Positions 42,098 through 50,948 of a DNA stretch of 64,000 nt are shown here, piece after piece. The notes under the pieces were generated by a model. It searched no databases. It had not been told where the DNA came from and worked only from the letters and a program-made list of their open reading frames with translations. The first letter of the stretch is position 1. Each line of letters opens with the position of its first letter. The position numbers were made by a program, and so were the translations under genes. The DNA lies in NCBI RefSeq assembly GCF_900103985.1, contig NZ_FNIE01000008.1, positions 310,001 through 374,000 on the forward strand, written 5' to 3'. This DNA is from Actinacidiphila guanduensis. GTDB lineage: Bacteria > Actinomycetota > Actinomycetes > Streptomycetales > Streptomycetaceae.

Positions 42098-43087
42098 ATG
42101 CAGGACGACGAGGCGTATGCGCTCCGTCTCTACCAGGCGCTGCGCGCCCGCGGGGAGGTGCGCGAGGACGCCCTGGCGGCGGCGGCCGACCTCGATCCCG
42201 CCCGGGCCGCGCGCGGGCTGGAGCGGCTGCGGCGGCTCGGGCTCGTCGACGAGTCGAGCGGCGCCGTGGAGCCGGTCGAACCCGACACCGCGCTCGTCCG
42301 GGCGCTGGGTGCCTACCGCGAGAACACCCTCGCCCAGGCGGCTGCCGCCGGCGAGCTGCAGCAGCTGACGCAGTCGCTGCTGACGGTCTACCGCCCGGCC
42401 GCATCCTTCGAGACCTCGCAGATCGAGGTGGAGTTCGTCAGCGACCGGCGGGCCAAGGACCGCCGCCTGCACGAGCTGAACGCCGCGATCACCGAGAGCT
42501 GCGACTCCCTGCACCCGGGCGGCATGCCGCCCATGGAGGTGCTGGCCAGGTCGCTCCGCGAGGACAGCGAACTGGTCGCCCGAGGGGTGCGCTGCCGGGC
42601 GATCTACCGGCTGTCGGTGCTGCAGACGCCCAAGCACGCCCACTACCTGCGCGAGCTGAGCGCCACCGGTGTGGACGTCCGGCTGATCGAGCACGCGCCT
42701 TACGACCTGCTCCTGCTCGACCGCCAGGTGGCCTGCATGCCCGCCGCCCCCGGCACCGATTCGCCCGCGACCCTCCTGATCCGCGGCTCGGCCCTGATGA
42801 ACGCCCAGGTGGCGCTCTACGAGGACACCTGGCTGCGCGCCGTGCCCTACCGCCAGGCGCTCGCGGAGTCCGAGCGGATCGACCTGACCGCCCAGGAGCG
42901 GGTGGTGGTGCGGCTGATGTCCGGCGGCCTGAGCGACGACCAGATCGCCCGCAAGATCGGCGTCCACCGCCGCACCGTGCAGCGCACGGTGACCCGCCTG
43001 ATGACGCGTCTGGACGCCTCCAGCCGCTTCGAGGCAGGACTCAAGCTCGGCCGCATGACGACCGGCGGGGACCTGCGCGGCGCATAG
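42098..43087 (+). CDS. LuxR-type HTH regulator with TrmB-like N-terminus
   Basis: A 329-residue regulator. Residues 1-60 form a winged helix resembling TrmB or MarR domains. A phospholipase-D/TrmB-like central region follows. The C-terminal LuxR-type helix-turn-helix reads LTAQERVVVRLMSGGLSDDQIARKIGVHRRTVQRTVTRL (near residues 265-305), with no phospho-receiver. This architecture is frequent in streptomycete orphan regulators. ATG 42098 follows GGAAGGGG. Confidence 0.85.
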   Translation: MQDDEAYALRLYQALRARGEVREDALAAAADLDPARAARGLERLRRLGLVDESSGAVEPVEPDTALVRALGAYRENTLAQAAAAGELQQLTQSLLTVYRPAASFETSQIEVEFVSDRRAKDRRLHELNAAITESCDSLHPGGMPPMEVLARSLREDSELVARGVRCRAIYRLSVLQTPKHAHYLRELSATGVDVRLIEHAPYDLLLLDRQVACMPAAPGTDSPATLLIRGSALMNAQVALYEDTWLRAVPYRQALAESERIDLTAQERVVVRLMSGGLSDDQIARKIGVHRRTVQRTVTRLMTRLDASSRFEAGLKLGRMTTGGDLRGA

Positions 43088-43127
43088 GAAGCGGACCTGG
43101 TGTCCAGGGGCGCGAGCGGCCGCGGCA

Positions 43128-43154
43128 GCCATGGAGGCGGGTCGCCGCCATGGC
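43128..43154. terminator. CCATGG hairpin between convergent genes
   Basis: Arms GCCATGGAGGCG and CGCCGCCATGGC (12 bp, one mismatch, 3-nt loop). A second palindrome TGGCGGCGCCGCCA follows at 43159-43172. Confidence 0.55.
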
Positions 43155-43178
43155 GTCGTGGCGGCGCCGCCATGGTGA

Positions 43179-44402
43179 TCAGCCCGCCAGGGCGCCCAAC
43201 GGGTCGTCCAGGACCGGCTGCCACGCCAACTCGGCCGCTCCGACCAGGCTGTTGTGGTCCAGCGCGCAGGCGAGCAGGGGCACGCCGCCGCTGCGGCCCC
43301 ACAGGCTGCGGTCGGCGACGACGGCCCGCAGGCGCTCGGGGTCGGCGTCCAGCAGATGGCGGTGCAGGCCGCCGAGCAGGATGCGATCGGGGTTGAGCAC
43401 GTTCACCAGGCCCGCCAGCCCCGTGCCCAGGCGGTCGATGAGCACATGGGCGGCGCCGCGCACCGCGGGGTCGTCGTACTCGGTGCGCAGCAGGTCGCGC
43501 GCCTGCTCCAGCAGTGAGCCCTCGGGTCCCGGGGCGCGGCCCGCCGCCTCCAGCAGGGCGACGGGGTCGGCCTCGACGTCGAGGCAGCCGCGCGAGCCGC
43601 AGTGGCAGGGGCGCCCGTCGGGCAGGACGGTGAGGTGGCCGACTTCGAGGGCGAGTCCCGCGCTTCCGGTGTGCAGGCGGCCGTCGAGCACCAGGGCACC
43701 GCCCACGCCGCGGTGCCCGGAGGCGACCACCAGCAGGTGCTTGGCATCGCGCCCGGCGCCGTGGCGGTGTTCGGCGAGGGCCGCCACGTTGACGTCATTG
43801 CCGACGAAGCAGGGCACCGGCTGCCCGTCGGGTCCGACGATGCCCGCGCGCGCGATCTGCTCGGTGAAGATCTGCAGCACGGGCGCGCCGGCCGGCCAGG
43901 CGAGGTGCAGCGGATTGAGCGCGGTGCCCTCGGGTTCGGCGACCGCGGACGGCACCGCGAGGCCCGCGCCGACGCACAGGCGGCCGTGCTCGCGCAGCAG
44001 CCCCGCACCGGCCGCCACCACGGCGGCGAGCACGTGCGCGGGGTCGGCTTGCACGGTCATCGTCACGGGCGCGGTGGCGACGATCTCCCCGCCGAGCCCC
44101 ACCAGGGCGGCCCGGAAGCCGTCGTCGTGCACCTGGGCCGCCAGGGCGACCGGCCCGCCCGGGGCGACCTCGAGCCGGTGCGAGGGGCGCCCCTGGGCGC
44201 CCGAGGGGCCGGCGGGGCGGGTGTCGACGCGGATCAGCCCGAGCGCCTCCAGTTCGGCCGCCACCGCCCCCGCGGTGGCCCGGGTGACGCCGAGCTCCGC
44301 GGTCAGCAGGGCGCGGGTGGAAGCGCGACCGGTGTGCACCAGGCCGAGCGCGGGACCGAGCGCACCTCTGCCCCGCTCAAGCCTTGTCCGAATCTGTGTC
44401 AC
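43179..44402 (-). CDS. ROK family transcriptional regulator
   Basis: A 407-residue ROK repressor: an N-terminal winged helix (LVHTGRASTRALLTAELGVTRATAGAVAAEL) and a C-terminal ROK sugar domain with EVGHLTVLPDG and CHCGSRGCLDVE, retaining the zinc cysteines. It lacks obvious kinase use and should sense a sugar. The start (GTG 44402, or the adjacent GTG 44405) is uncertain. It overlaps the divergent MFS promoter, so it probably controls that transporter. Confidence 0.87.
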   Translation of the reverse strand: MTQIRTRLERGRGALGPALGLVHTGRASTRALLTAELGVTRATAGAVAAELEALGLIRVDTRPAGPSGAQGRPSHRLEVAPGGPVALAAQVHDDGFRAALVGLGGEIVATAPVTMTVQADPAHVLAAVVAAGAGLLREHGRLCVGAGLAVPSAVAEPEGTALNPLHLAWPAGAPVLQIFTEQIARAGIVGPDGQPVPCFVGNDVNVAALAEHRHGAGRDAKHLLVVASGHRGVGGALVLDGRLHTGSAGLALEVGHLTVLPDGRPCHCGSRGCLDVEADPVALLEAAGRAPGPEGSLLEQARDLLRTEYDDPAVRGAAHVLIDRLGTGLAGLVNVLNPDRILLGGLHRHLLDADPERLRAVVADRSLWGRSGGVPLLACALDHNSLVGAAELAWQPVLDDPLGALAG

Positions 44403-44413
44403 CACTCTATTCT
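44384..44413 (+). promoter_or_regulatory. Leaderless promoter of the MFS gene
   Basis: TTGTCC (44384-44389), 18 nt and TATTCT (44408-44413), followed by 6 nt and GTG 44420. It overlaps the start of the ROK regulator gene on the other strand. Confidence 0.6.
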
Positions 44414-44419
44414 CACTTT

Positions 44420-45727
44420 GTGCCGACGCTGAACAAAATAGGGACGGCGCTGTCCCGATCCCACCGCACCGCCAGCGCGGACCCCGCACTGCGCACGCTG
44501 CGCATCGCGCTGACCGCCTTCTTCGCGGTCGACGGCTTCCTGTTCGCGGGATGGGTGGTGCGCATTCCGGCCATCAAGGCCCAGGTCGGCGCGTCCGCAG
44601 GGCAGTTGGGGCTGGCACTGCTCGGCGTGTCGGTCGGCGCGGTGGCCACCATGGTGCTCACGGGGCGGCTCTGCCGCATGCTCGGCAGCGAGCGCGTCAC
44701 CGTGCTGACCGCAGTGGTGCTCGCGGTGAGCGTCGCGCTCCCGCCCCGCACCCATTCCGCGCTCGGCCTGGGGCTCGTATTGCTCCTCTTCGGAGCCGGC
44801 TACGGCGGGTTGAACGTGGCGATGAACAGCGTCGCCGTGGACCTGGTGGCCGCGCTGCGCCGCCCGGTGATGTCGAGCTTCCACGCCGCGTACAGCCTCG
44901 GCGGGCTGCTCGGTTCCGGGCTCGGCGGGCTGCTCGCCCCGCATCTGTCGCCGGCCACCCATCTGCTGCTGCTCACCCCGATCGGCCTGGTCGCGACGGC
45001 GTTCGCCGGGCGTTCGCTGCTCGCCCACCCGCTGAGCCGCCCCACCTGGCGGGCGGGCCAGGACCAGGAGCGTACCCGCAGCGAGGACGGAACGGCCCCG
45101 TCCGGCACCCAGGTGCCGCCTCCGCGGACGCCTCCGGCCGACACCAAGGATGCCGCAAGGAGCCGCCACACCCGCGTCGCGCTGTTCGTCGCCGTCTTCG
45201 GGCTGATCGCCGGCTGCTCGGCCTATGGCGAGGGCGCGCTCGCCGAATGGGGCGCGCTGCACTTGCAGCAGGACCTCCACGACGGGCCCGGCCTCGCGGC
45301 GGCCGGATACGCCTGTGTCACCTCGGCCATGGCGCTCGGCCGGCTGTCCGGCACCACCTTGATCACCCGTCTGGGCCAGAGCCGCGCCCTGGTACTCGGC
45401 GGCATGACCGCCTGCGGCGGCATGCTGCTGGGCGCGCTGGCCCCACTCACGCCCCTGGTGATGATCGGTTTCGCGCTGACCGGTCTGGGCCTGGCCAATC
45501 TCTTCCCGACCGCCATCGCCCGGGCCGGCGAGCTGACCGGCCCCAGCGGCGTCGCCGTCGCCTCCACCGTCGGGTACGGCGGCATGCTGCTCGGGCCGCC
45601 CTCGATCGGCTTCCTCACCGACGCGGTCGGCCTGCCCACCGCGCTGACGACGGTCTCGGCGCTCGCGGCCGTGGCCGCCCTGATCGCCTGGGCAGTGCGC
45701 AACACAGGATCGCCCCGGTCCGTCTGA
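44420..45727 (+). CDS. MFS transporter (FucP/YbjJ-like)
   Basis: A 435-residue major facilitator protein with about 12 hydrophobic segments and a charged central loop (RAGQDQERTRSEDG). The N-terminal signature FFAVDGFLFAGWVVRIPAIK resembles the YbjJ/fucose-permease-like subgroup. GTG 44420 was preferred because of the leaderless promoter spacing; a GTG at 44384 is also in frame. The ROK regulator next door suggests a sugar-related substrate. Confidence 0.85.
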   Translation: MPTLNKIGTALSRSHRTASADPALRTLRIALTAFFAVDGFLFAGWVVRIPAIKAQVGASAGQLGLALLGVSVGAVATMVLTGRLCRMLGSERVTVLTAVVLAVSVALPPRTHSALGLGLVLLLFGAGYGGLNVAMNSVAVDLVAALRRPVMSSFHAAYSLGGLLGSGLGGLLAPHLSPATHLLLLTPIGLVATAFAGRSLLAHPLSRPTWRAGQDQERTRSEDGTAPSGTQVPPPRTPPADTKDAARSRHTRVALFVAVFGLIAGCSAYGEGALAEWGALHLQQDLHDGPGLAAAGYACVTSAMALGRLSGTTLITRLGQSRALVLGGMTACGGMLLGALAPLTPLVMIGFALTGLGLANLFPTAIARAGELTGPSGVAVASTVGYGGMLLGPPSIGFLTDAVGLPTALTTVSALAAVAALIAWAVRNTGSPRSV

Positions 45728-45862
45728 GCGGCACCGGGTTGCTCCATCCCGGCACCCTTGCGTGCGCCCGAGGCGCCCGGACGGCTCAGGCGGGGCATGC
45801 TGGTCCCACCCGGTGGACGCGAGCCCCGGCGACCTTGTCCTCGTACGGGTGGAGGAGGCGGG

Positions 45863-46228
45863 ATGCGAGCACCTCGGACGTCGTCCCTGGCGGCCTGGGC
45901 GGCGCGGCAGTTGTGGCACGAGCGGGCCTCGCGCGTCTACCTCTACGCCGTCGCGGCGTCCCTCGCGCTGACGCTCCTTGCCGCGGGCCTGCTCGCCCAC
46001 CTGCAGGTGACCCTGCCGGCGATGCTGCTCGAACTGCTCACGCTGCCCTGGACGCCGCTGCTGTGGCGACTGTTCGCGGCCATCGGCGGCCTCGACCCCT
46101 ATGCCGCCGGCAACAGCTGGACCGGGTGGTCGCTGACGATGCTGGCCGCGGCGCTCTCGGCCTGCGTGAACGCGGTGGTGGTCGGGCGCATGGCGCGTTC
46201 GAGGCGCCGCCGGGTCGCACCCCGCTGA
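45863..46228 (+). CDS. Small membrane protein
   Basis: A 121-residue protein with two clear hydrophobic helices (VYLYAVAASLALTLLAAGLL near residue 25, and LTMLAAALSACVNAVVV near 92) and a very basic C-terminus. ATG 45863 has GGAGGAGG 4 nt upstream. No family was recognised; the topology resembles other small streptomycete membrane proteins found as single genes. Confidence 0.6.
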   Translation: MRAPRTSSLAAWAARQLWHERASRVYLYAVAASLALTLLAAGLLAHLQVTLPAMLLELLTLPWTPLLWRLFAAIGGLDPYAAGNSWTGWSLTMLAAALSACVNAVVVGRMARSRRRRVAPR

Positions 46229-46313
46229 CGCCGCAAGGGCGGCGGGACCTGGCCGCCTTACTGCCTGATCACCTGACTGCCGGAGACGAACCGGCGCCCA
46301 GGTGTTCAGGCGC

Positions 46314-46721
46314 TCAGCGTGAGCCGATCTCCTGCGGCGCCTTGGTGAGCATGCGCTCCAGAACGGCGAGGTGGCTGGGGCGCGCCCGCTCGTAGCGCTC
46401 GCGGCCCGCTTCGGTGATGGCCACCCGCACCCCGCGCCGGTCCTCGCTGCAGATGCAGCGCTCCACCAGCCCTTCCTTCTCCAGGCGGGCGACCAGCCGG
46501 GACAGGGCGCTCTGGCTGAGGTGGACGTGGTCGGCGAGCTCCTGGACGCGGAAGCTGCACCCCTCGTCGCCACCGGCGAGGACGTCGAGCACCTCGAAAT
46601 CGCTGGCGCCGAGCCCGTACGGATGGAGCTCGCGGTCGATCTCGCAGGCAGTACGCGCGTGAACGGCCAGGATCTCCCGCCACTCCTGTACGAGCGCCCG
46701 CTCGCCCTTCTCGCCGGTCAT
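46314..46721 (-). CDS. MarR family regulator
   Basis: A 135-residue MarR-type repressor. The winged helix covers VQELADHVHLSQSALSRLVARLEKEGLVERCICSEDRRGVRVAIT (residues ~55-100). ATG 46721 was chosen because a TACCGT hexamer lies 6 nt upstream; longer in-frame starts would cross the operator. Divergent from a DHA2-type efflux pump, its likely target. Confidence 0.92.
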   Translation of the reverse strand: MTGEKGERALVQEWREILAVHARTACEIDRELHPYGLGASDFEVLDVLAGGDEGCSFRVQELADHVHLSQSALSRLVARLEKEGLVERCICSEDRRGVRVAITEAGRERYERARPSHLAVLERMLTKAPQEIGSR

Positions 46722-46727
46722 AACGCC

Positions 46728-46733
46728 ACGGTA
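46728..46733 (-). promoter_or_regulatory. -10 hexamer of the MarR gene (leaderless spacing)
   Basis: TACCGT (minus strand), 6 nt, then ATG. Confidence 0.45.
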
Positions 46734-46759
46734 GCAGAATCCGGGGCCCTTATGCATAG

Positions 46760-46785
46760 ACATTAAATGTGTTTGCATCTAATGT
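46760..46785. promoter_or_regulatory. MarR operator
   Basis: ACATTAAATG and CATCTAATGT (10-bp arms, one mismatch, 6-bp spacer) in an AT-rich island between the divergent genes. It covers the -35 of the efflux gene. Confidence 0.7.
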
Positions 46786-46800
46786 ATGCGCATGTAGTCT
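46772..46800 (+). promoter_or_regulatory. Leaderless promoter of the DHA2 efflux gene
   Basis: TTTGCA (46772-46777), 17 nt and TAGTCT (46795-46800), then 7 nt to ATG 46808. Confidence 0.6.
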
Positions 46801-46807
46801 CTCCCGC

Positions 46808-48331
46808 ATGACCTCTCCGTCGTCCCCGACCTCATCCGCTCCGGGAGCCGCTCGGTGGAGCGCTCTGCAGTGGGGCACCCTGCTCGTGCTCTGCGCCGCG
46901 CTCTTCCTCGACGCCCTCGACGTCTCCATGGTGGGCGTCGCGCTCCCCTCGATCGGCCGCGACCTGGACCTGTCCACGTCCTCGCTCCAATGGGTCGTCA
47001 GCGGCTACATCCTCGGCTACGGCGGCCTGCTGCTCCTGGGCGGACGCGCGGCCGACCTGCTCGGCAGGCGCCGCGTCTTCCTGACCGCACTCGCCGTCTT
47101 CGCGGTGGCCTCCCTGCTCGGCGGCCTCGTCGACTCCGGCGACCTGCTCATCGCCACCCGCTTCGTCAAGGGCCTCAGCGCCGCCTTCACCGCCCCCGCG
47201 GGCCTGTCCATCATCACCACGACCTTCGCCGAGGGCCCGGTGCGCAACCGCGCCCTGACCATCTACTCCAGCTGCGGCGCCACCGGCTTCTCCATGGGCC
47301 TGGTGCTCTCCGGCTTCCTCACCGAGGCCGGCTGGCGCTGGACGATGCTGCTGCCCGCCCCGGTCGCCCTGGTGGCCCTGGTGGCCGGCCTCAAGCTCAT
47401 CCCGCGGACCCCGCGCGAGAAGACCGAGGGGCGCGGCTACGACCTGCCGGGCGCGGTCACCGGCACCGGGGCGATGCTGCTCCTGGTGTTCACCGTGGTC
47501 TCCGCGGGCAGCGCCGGATGGGCCTCGGCCCGCACCCTCGGGTCCTTCGCGGGCGTCGCCGCCCTGCTGGCGGCCTTCGTCGCCGTCGAGCAGCGCACCT
47601 CCCACCCGCTCATCCGCCTGGGCGTCCTGCGCTCCTCCGGCCAGGTCCGCGCCAACCTCGGGGCCGCCACCTTCTTCGGCTCCTACGTGGCCTTCCAGTT
47701 CCTGGTCACCCAGTACCTGCAGAACGTCCTCGGCTACAGCGCGATGCAGACCGCTCTCGCCTTCCTCCCCGCCGGCTCCCTGGTGGCGATCCTGTCCACC
47801 CGGATGGGGCCCGTGGTCGACCGGTTCGGCACCCCGCGGGTGATCGCCGCGGGCTTCACCTCCCTGGTGATCGGGTACCTGCTGTTCCTGCGCATCGACC
47901 TGCACCCCTCGTACGCCTCGGCGATCCTGCCCTCCATGCTGCTGCTCGGCGCCGCCTTCGCCGCGGCCTTCCCGGCCCTGAACATCCAGGCGACCAACGG
48001 CGTCAAGGACCGCGAGCAGGGCATGGTCTCCGGCCTGCTCAACACCTCCTTCCAGGTGGGCGGCGCGATCTTCCTCGCCGTGGTCACCGCGGTGGTCACC
48101 GCGCACGCCGGCGCGCACCCCGCAGACAAGCAGGCCATCCTCGACAGCTACCGGCCGGGCCTGTGGGTCGTGACCGGGATCGGCATCGCGGGGCTCCTGC
48201 TCACCGTGTCCGGGCTGCGCCGACGGCGGCCCTCCTACGGAGTGCTCGTCGCCTCCTCCGCCGGCGACCGCGCGCTGACCGAGGCCGCCCGCGAGGAGGC
48301 CGCCGACGAGCAGGTCGCGGTCCGCGACTGA
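46808..48331 (+). CDS. MFS efflux pump, DHA2 (14-TM) family
   Basis: A 507-residue drug:proton antiporter. Motif C-like region DALDVSMVGVALPSIGRDL lies near residue 37, motif A LLGGRAADLLGRRRVF near 77, and about 14 hydrophobic segments follow. Expected to expel toxic compounds with proton import. Strong divergent MarR control is indicated by the operator at its -35. A 15-bp-stem terminator follows. Confidence 0.92.
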   Translation: MTSPSSPTSSAPGAARWSALQWGTLLVLCAALFLDALDVSMVGVALPSIGRDLDLSTSSLQWVVSGYILGYGGLLLLGGRAADLLGRRRVFLTALAVFAVASLLGGLVDSGDLLIATRFVKGLSAAFTAPAGLSIITTTFAEGPVRNRALTIYSSCGATGFSMGLVLSGFLTEAGWRWTMLLPAPVALVALVAGLKLIPRTPREKTEGRGYDLPGAVTGTGAMLLLVFTVVSAGSAGWASARTLGSFAGVAALLAAFVAVEQRTSHPLIRLGVLRSSGQVRANLGAATFFGSYVAFQFLVTQYLQNVLGYSAMQTALAFLPAGSLVAILSTRMGPVVDRFGTPRVIAAGFTSLVIGYLLFLRIDLHPSYASAILPSMLLLGAAFAAAFPALNIQATNGVKDREQGMVSGLLNTSFQVGGAIFLAVVTAVVTAHAGAHPADKQAILDSYRPGLWVVTGIGIAGLLLTVSGLRRRRPSYGVLVASSAGDRALTEAAREEAADEQVAVRD

Positions 48332-48351
48332 CGGGGGCCGGCTCCGGGACC

Positions 48352-48392
48352 GGGTCCGGCCCCGCGCGGCGAGGGAGCGCGCGGGGCCGGAC
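48352..48392 (+). terminator. Terminator of the DHA2 efflux gene
   Basis: GGTCCGGCCCCGCGC and GCGCGGGGCCGGACC, 15-bp perfect stem with an 11-nt loop, then TTCC. Confidence 0.8.
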
Positions 48393-48507
48393 CTTCCTCG
48401 CGTTCGCCCTGCGGAGCGCTCAACGCCCCTGGCGCGCAAGGCGTCTTGGAGAGCAGGGGAGCGCTGCGTGGCAGACTGGGCAGGGGGAGCCAGGGGGAGG
48501 TTGTTCG

Positions 48508-48927
48508 GTGCTCGGCAGGAGGCGGACGCAGTCCGAACGCGACGCGGCGACCGTGGAGATGGTGTTCGCCGCGGTCACTGGAGCGCTGCTCGCAGCCGCC
48601 GGGTTCATCGCCGTGATCAGCCCGGTGCTGGCCGGGGCGGTCCACGGCGCCGGCCGCAAAGGGTGCTTCGCCGGTGCCGTCGTCCTCGCCGCGGCGCTCT
48701 TCTGCGGCCGGGTCGCCATCACCCTGCGCCGATTCGAACGTCTGGGGCGGCTGCGGGGCGCCGACCCGCACGGCCCGGCGGCCGCTCCGCCCGGGCAGAC
48801 GCCGTCCGATCCGTCCATTACCGCCGACCCGGTGCACGCCTCAGGAAGTGCCGCATCCTCCCGGCGAGGCGACGGGCCGTCACCCGATCAGCCCAGCCAG
48901 CCCGGCCGTACCAGCCCCGACTCGTAG
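48508..48927 (+). CDS. Small two-helix membrane protein (DUF6332-like)
   Basis: A 139-residue protein: an N-terminal RRRTQSERDAATVEM start, two hydrophobic helices (residues ~16-40 and ~52-68) and a Pro/Ser-rich tail of about 55 residues. The beginning resembles DUF6332 of streptomycetes. GTG 48508 follows GGGGGAGG by 7 nt. Its 3' end overlaps the convergent response-regulator gene by 40 bp. Confidence 0.6.
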   Translation: MLGRRRTQSERDAATVEMVFAAVTGALLAAAGFIAVISPVLAGAVHGAGRKGCFAGAVVLAAALFCGRVAITLRRFERLGRLRGADPHGPAAAPPGQTPSDPSITADPVHASGSAASSRRGDGPSPDQPSQPGRTSPDS

Positions 48928-49553
48928 GCCAGCACCACCAGTTGGGCCCGGTCCCGGGCGCCCAGCTTCACCATCGACCGGCTGACGTGGGTCTTGGCCG
49001 TCAGCGGGCTGACCACCAGGCGCCGGGCGATCTCCTCGTTCGACAACCCGATGCCGACCAGCGCCATCACCTCGCGCTCGCGGTCGGTGAGCTGCTCCAG
49101 CCCCGCCGCCGCGGCCGGCGCCTTGGAGCGGGCGGCGAATTCGGCAATCAGACGGCGGGTCACACCGGGCGAGAGCAGGGCGTCGCCGGCGACCACGGCC
49201 CGCACCGCGCGCAGCAGCTCATCGGGTTCGGTGTCCTTGACCAGGAAGCCGGACGCGCCCGAGCGGATCGCCTCGAAGACGTACTCGTCCAGCTCGAACG
49301 TCGTCAGGACCACCACTTTCACCGCTTCGAGAGCCGGGTCGGCGGTGATCGTACGGGTCGCGGCGAGGCCGTCCACCAGGGGCATCCGGATGTCCATCAG
49401 CACGGCGTCCGGGGCCAGTTCGCGTACCTTGCGGACGGCCTCGTCGCCGTCCGCGGCCTCGCCGACGACCTCGATGTCCTCCTGGGCGTCGAGCAGGGCC
49501 CGGAAGCCCGCCCGCACCAGGACCTGGTCGTCGGCCAGCAGGACACGGATCAC
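48888..49553 (-). CDS. NarL-type response regulator
   Basis: A 221-residue regulator: a receiver domain with phospho-acceptor in VLMDIRMP (near residue 54), Thr/Lys in VVLTTF and FLVKDT, then a LuxR-type helix-turn-helix LTDREREVMALVGIGLSNEEIA (near 152-174). Its GTG overlaps the kinase stop by 4 bp. Acts as the output of the kinase upstream. Confidence 0.95.
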   Translation of the reverse strand: MIRVLLADDQVLVRAGFRALLDAQEDIEVVGEAADGDEAVRKVRELAPDAVLMDIRMPLVDGLAATRTITADPALEAVKVVVLTTFELDEYVFEAIRSGASGFLVKDTEPDELLRAVRAVVAGDALLSPGVTRRLIAEFAARSKAPAAAAGLEQLTDREREVMALVGIGLSNEEIARRLVVSPLTAKTHVSRSMVKLGARDRAQLVVLAYESGLVRPGWLG

Positions 49554-50890
49554 GGGCGCTCCTCGGCGGCGGGCACCCCGTCCCGGTCGGCAGGGGTGCG
49601 GATCGGGGCGTGGGTCTGGGCGTCGCCCAGAACGGTCGACCCGGCGGAGTCGGGGGCCGTGGGCGCGCCGGCGGAGTCGCGGGCCGCACCGGCCTCGCGC
49701 GGCTCGGTGCCGTCGGGGCGGGCGGCCCGCGGCAGGACGGCCCGGATGCGGAAGCCGCCGTCCGGCCGGGTGCCGGCGTCGAGGGTGCCGCCGAGCGCGG
49801 TCGCCCGTTCGCGCATGCCGACCAGGCCGTTCCCGCCGCCGCTCTCGCCGCCCGCGACGGCCGGGCCGTCGTCGTCGACCAGCACCTCGACGCTGCCGGG
49901 TGCATAGGACAGCCGGACCCTGGCGGTGCGGGAGCCGGAGTGCCGCACGATGTTGGTCAGCGCCTCCTGCACGATGCGGAAGGCGGCCAGATCGGTGCCC
50001 GGCGGCAGGCCCGCGCGTCTGCCGTCCACGGTCACCTCGACCGCGAGGCCTGCCGCCGTGGCCTGCTGCACCAGCTCCGGCAGCCGGTCGAGGCCCGGGG
50101 CGGGGGAGCGGGGCGCCTCGCCCGGCGCACGCAGGGTGCCCAGGACCTGCCGCACCTCGCCCAGCGCCTCCTTGCTCGCCGCCTTGATGGTCGTCAGCGC
50201 CGTGCGCGCCTGCTCGGGCCGCTCGTCCATCAGCGCGAGCGCCACACCGGCCTGCACGTTGATCACCGAGATGCTGTGCGCCAGCACGTCGTGCAGCTCG
50301 CGGGCGATCCGCAGCCGCTCCTCGTCGGCCCGGCGGCGGGCCGCCTCTGCCCGCTCCCGCCGCTCCCGCTCCATTTGCTCGCGCCGCACCCGGTACAGCT
50401 CGGCGGCGGCGAGCACCGCGAGCAGCCAGGCACCGACCCCCGAGACCTGCGTCCAGGACACGCCGTGATCGCCCGAGGGGGGCAGCCAGCGGTAGAGCCA
50501 GGTGCCGACCAGGGTGTGGCCGGCGAAGACCAGGGCGGCCACGGTGAGCGCGGCCTTGCGGTGGCCGGCGGCCACCGCGCTGAAGAAGGCGACCACCAGG
50601 CTCCCGAACACCGGGCCGTAGGGGTAGCCCAGCACCGTGTAGAGCAGCGTGGCCGCGCCGATGCCCGCCGTCACGGCGACCGGGTGCCGGCGGCGCAGGA
50701 GCAGCATCGCGGGGCCGGCGAGCAGCAGGACGTACGCGAAGGGGCCGAGGTCCGCCCGGTGCGGCTGGTGGCGGGCGACGACGCTCGTGCCGACCACCTG
50801 GACCACGGCAAGCACGAGCGCGGGCACCCACATGGGGCGGGTCCCGGTCAGGCCGCGCCGCGGCGGTCCGGGCACCTGCTCGTACGTCAT
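49550..50890 (-). CDS. Sensor histidine kinase (HPK7 type)
   Basis: A 446-residue kinase. About four to six N-terminal hydrophobic segments (residues ~20-165) and a coiled linker rich in RERRERAEAARRR are followed by the phospho-acceptor ELHDVLAHSIS (near residue 203). An N-box ALTNIVRHS and the DDDGP and GNGLVGMRER ATP motifs follow. A Pro/Ala-rich tail of ~50 residues ends it. A TAGCGT hexamer lies 7 nt before the ATG. Forms an operon with the response regulator. Confidence 0.95.
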   Translation of the reverse strand: MTYEQVPGPPRRGLTGTRPMWVPALVLAVVQVVGTSVVARHQPHRADLGPFAYVLLLAGPAMLLLRRRHPVAVTAGIGAATLLYTVLGYPYGPVFGSLVVAFFSAVAAGHRKAALTVAALVFAGHTLVGTWLYRWLPPSGDHGVSWTQVSGVGAWLLAVLAAAELYRVRREQMERERRERAEAARRRADEERLRIARELHDVLAHSISVINVQAGVALALMDERPEQARTALTTIKAASKEALGEVRQVLGTLRAPGEAPRSPAPGLDRLPELVQQATAAGLAVEVTVDGRRAGLPPGTDLAAFRIVQEALTNIVRHSGSRTARVRLSYAPGSVEVLVDDDGPAVAGGESGGGNGLVGMRERATALGGTLDAGTRPDGGFRIRAVLPRAARPDGTEPREAGAARDSAGAPTAPDSAGSTVLGDAQTHAPIRTPADRDGVPAAEERP

Positions 50891-50897
50891 GCGTCCC

Positions 50898-50903
50898 ACG
50901 CTA
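50898..50903 (-). promoter_or_regulatory. -10 hexamer of the kinase operon (leaderless spacing)
   Basis: TAGCGT (minus strand), 7 nt, then ATG 50890. Confidence 0.45.
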
Positions 50904-50948
50904 GACCGCGCTCGCGCGGTGGGCGTCCGCCCGGCGGGTGGCCTGCCG

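Noticed and set aside
41200..46395. A 1,731-codon plus-strand open frame
   Set aside because: It runs through the ROK kinase, the LuxR-like regulator and the MFS gene out of frame and antisense to the ROK regulator; the translation is low-complexity Arg/Ala/Pro.
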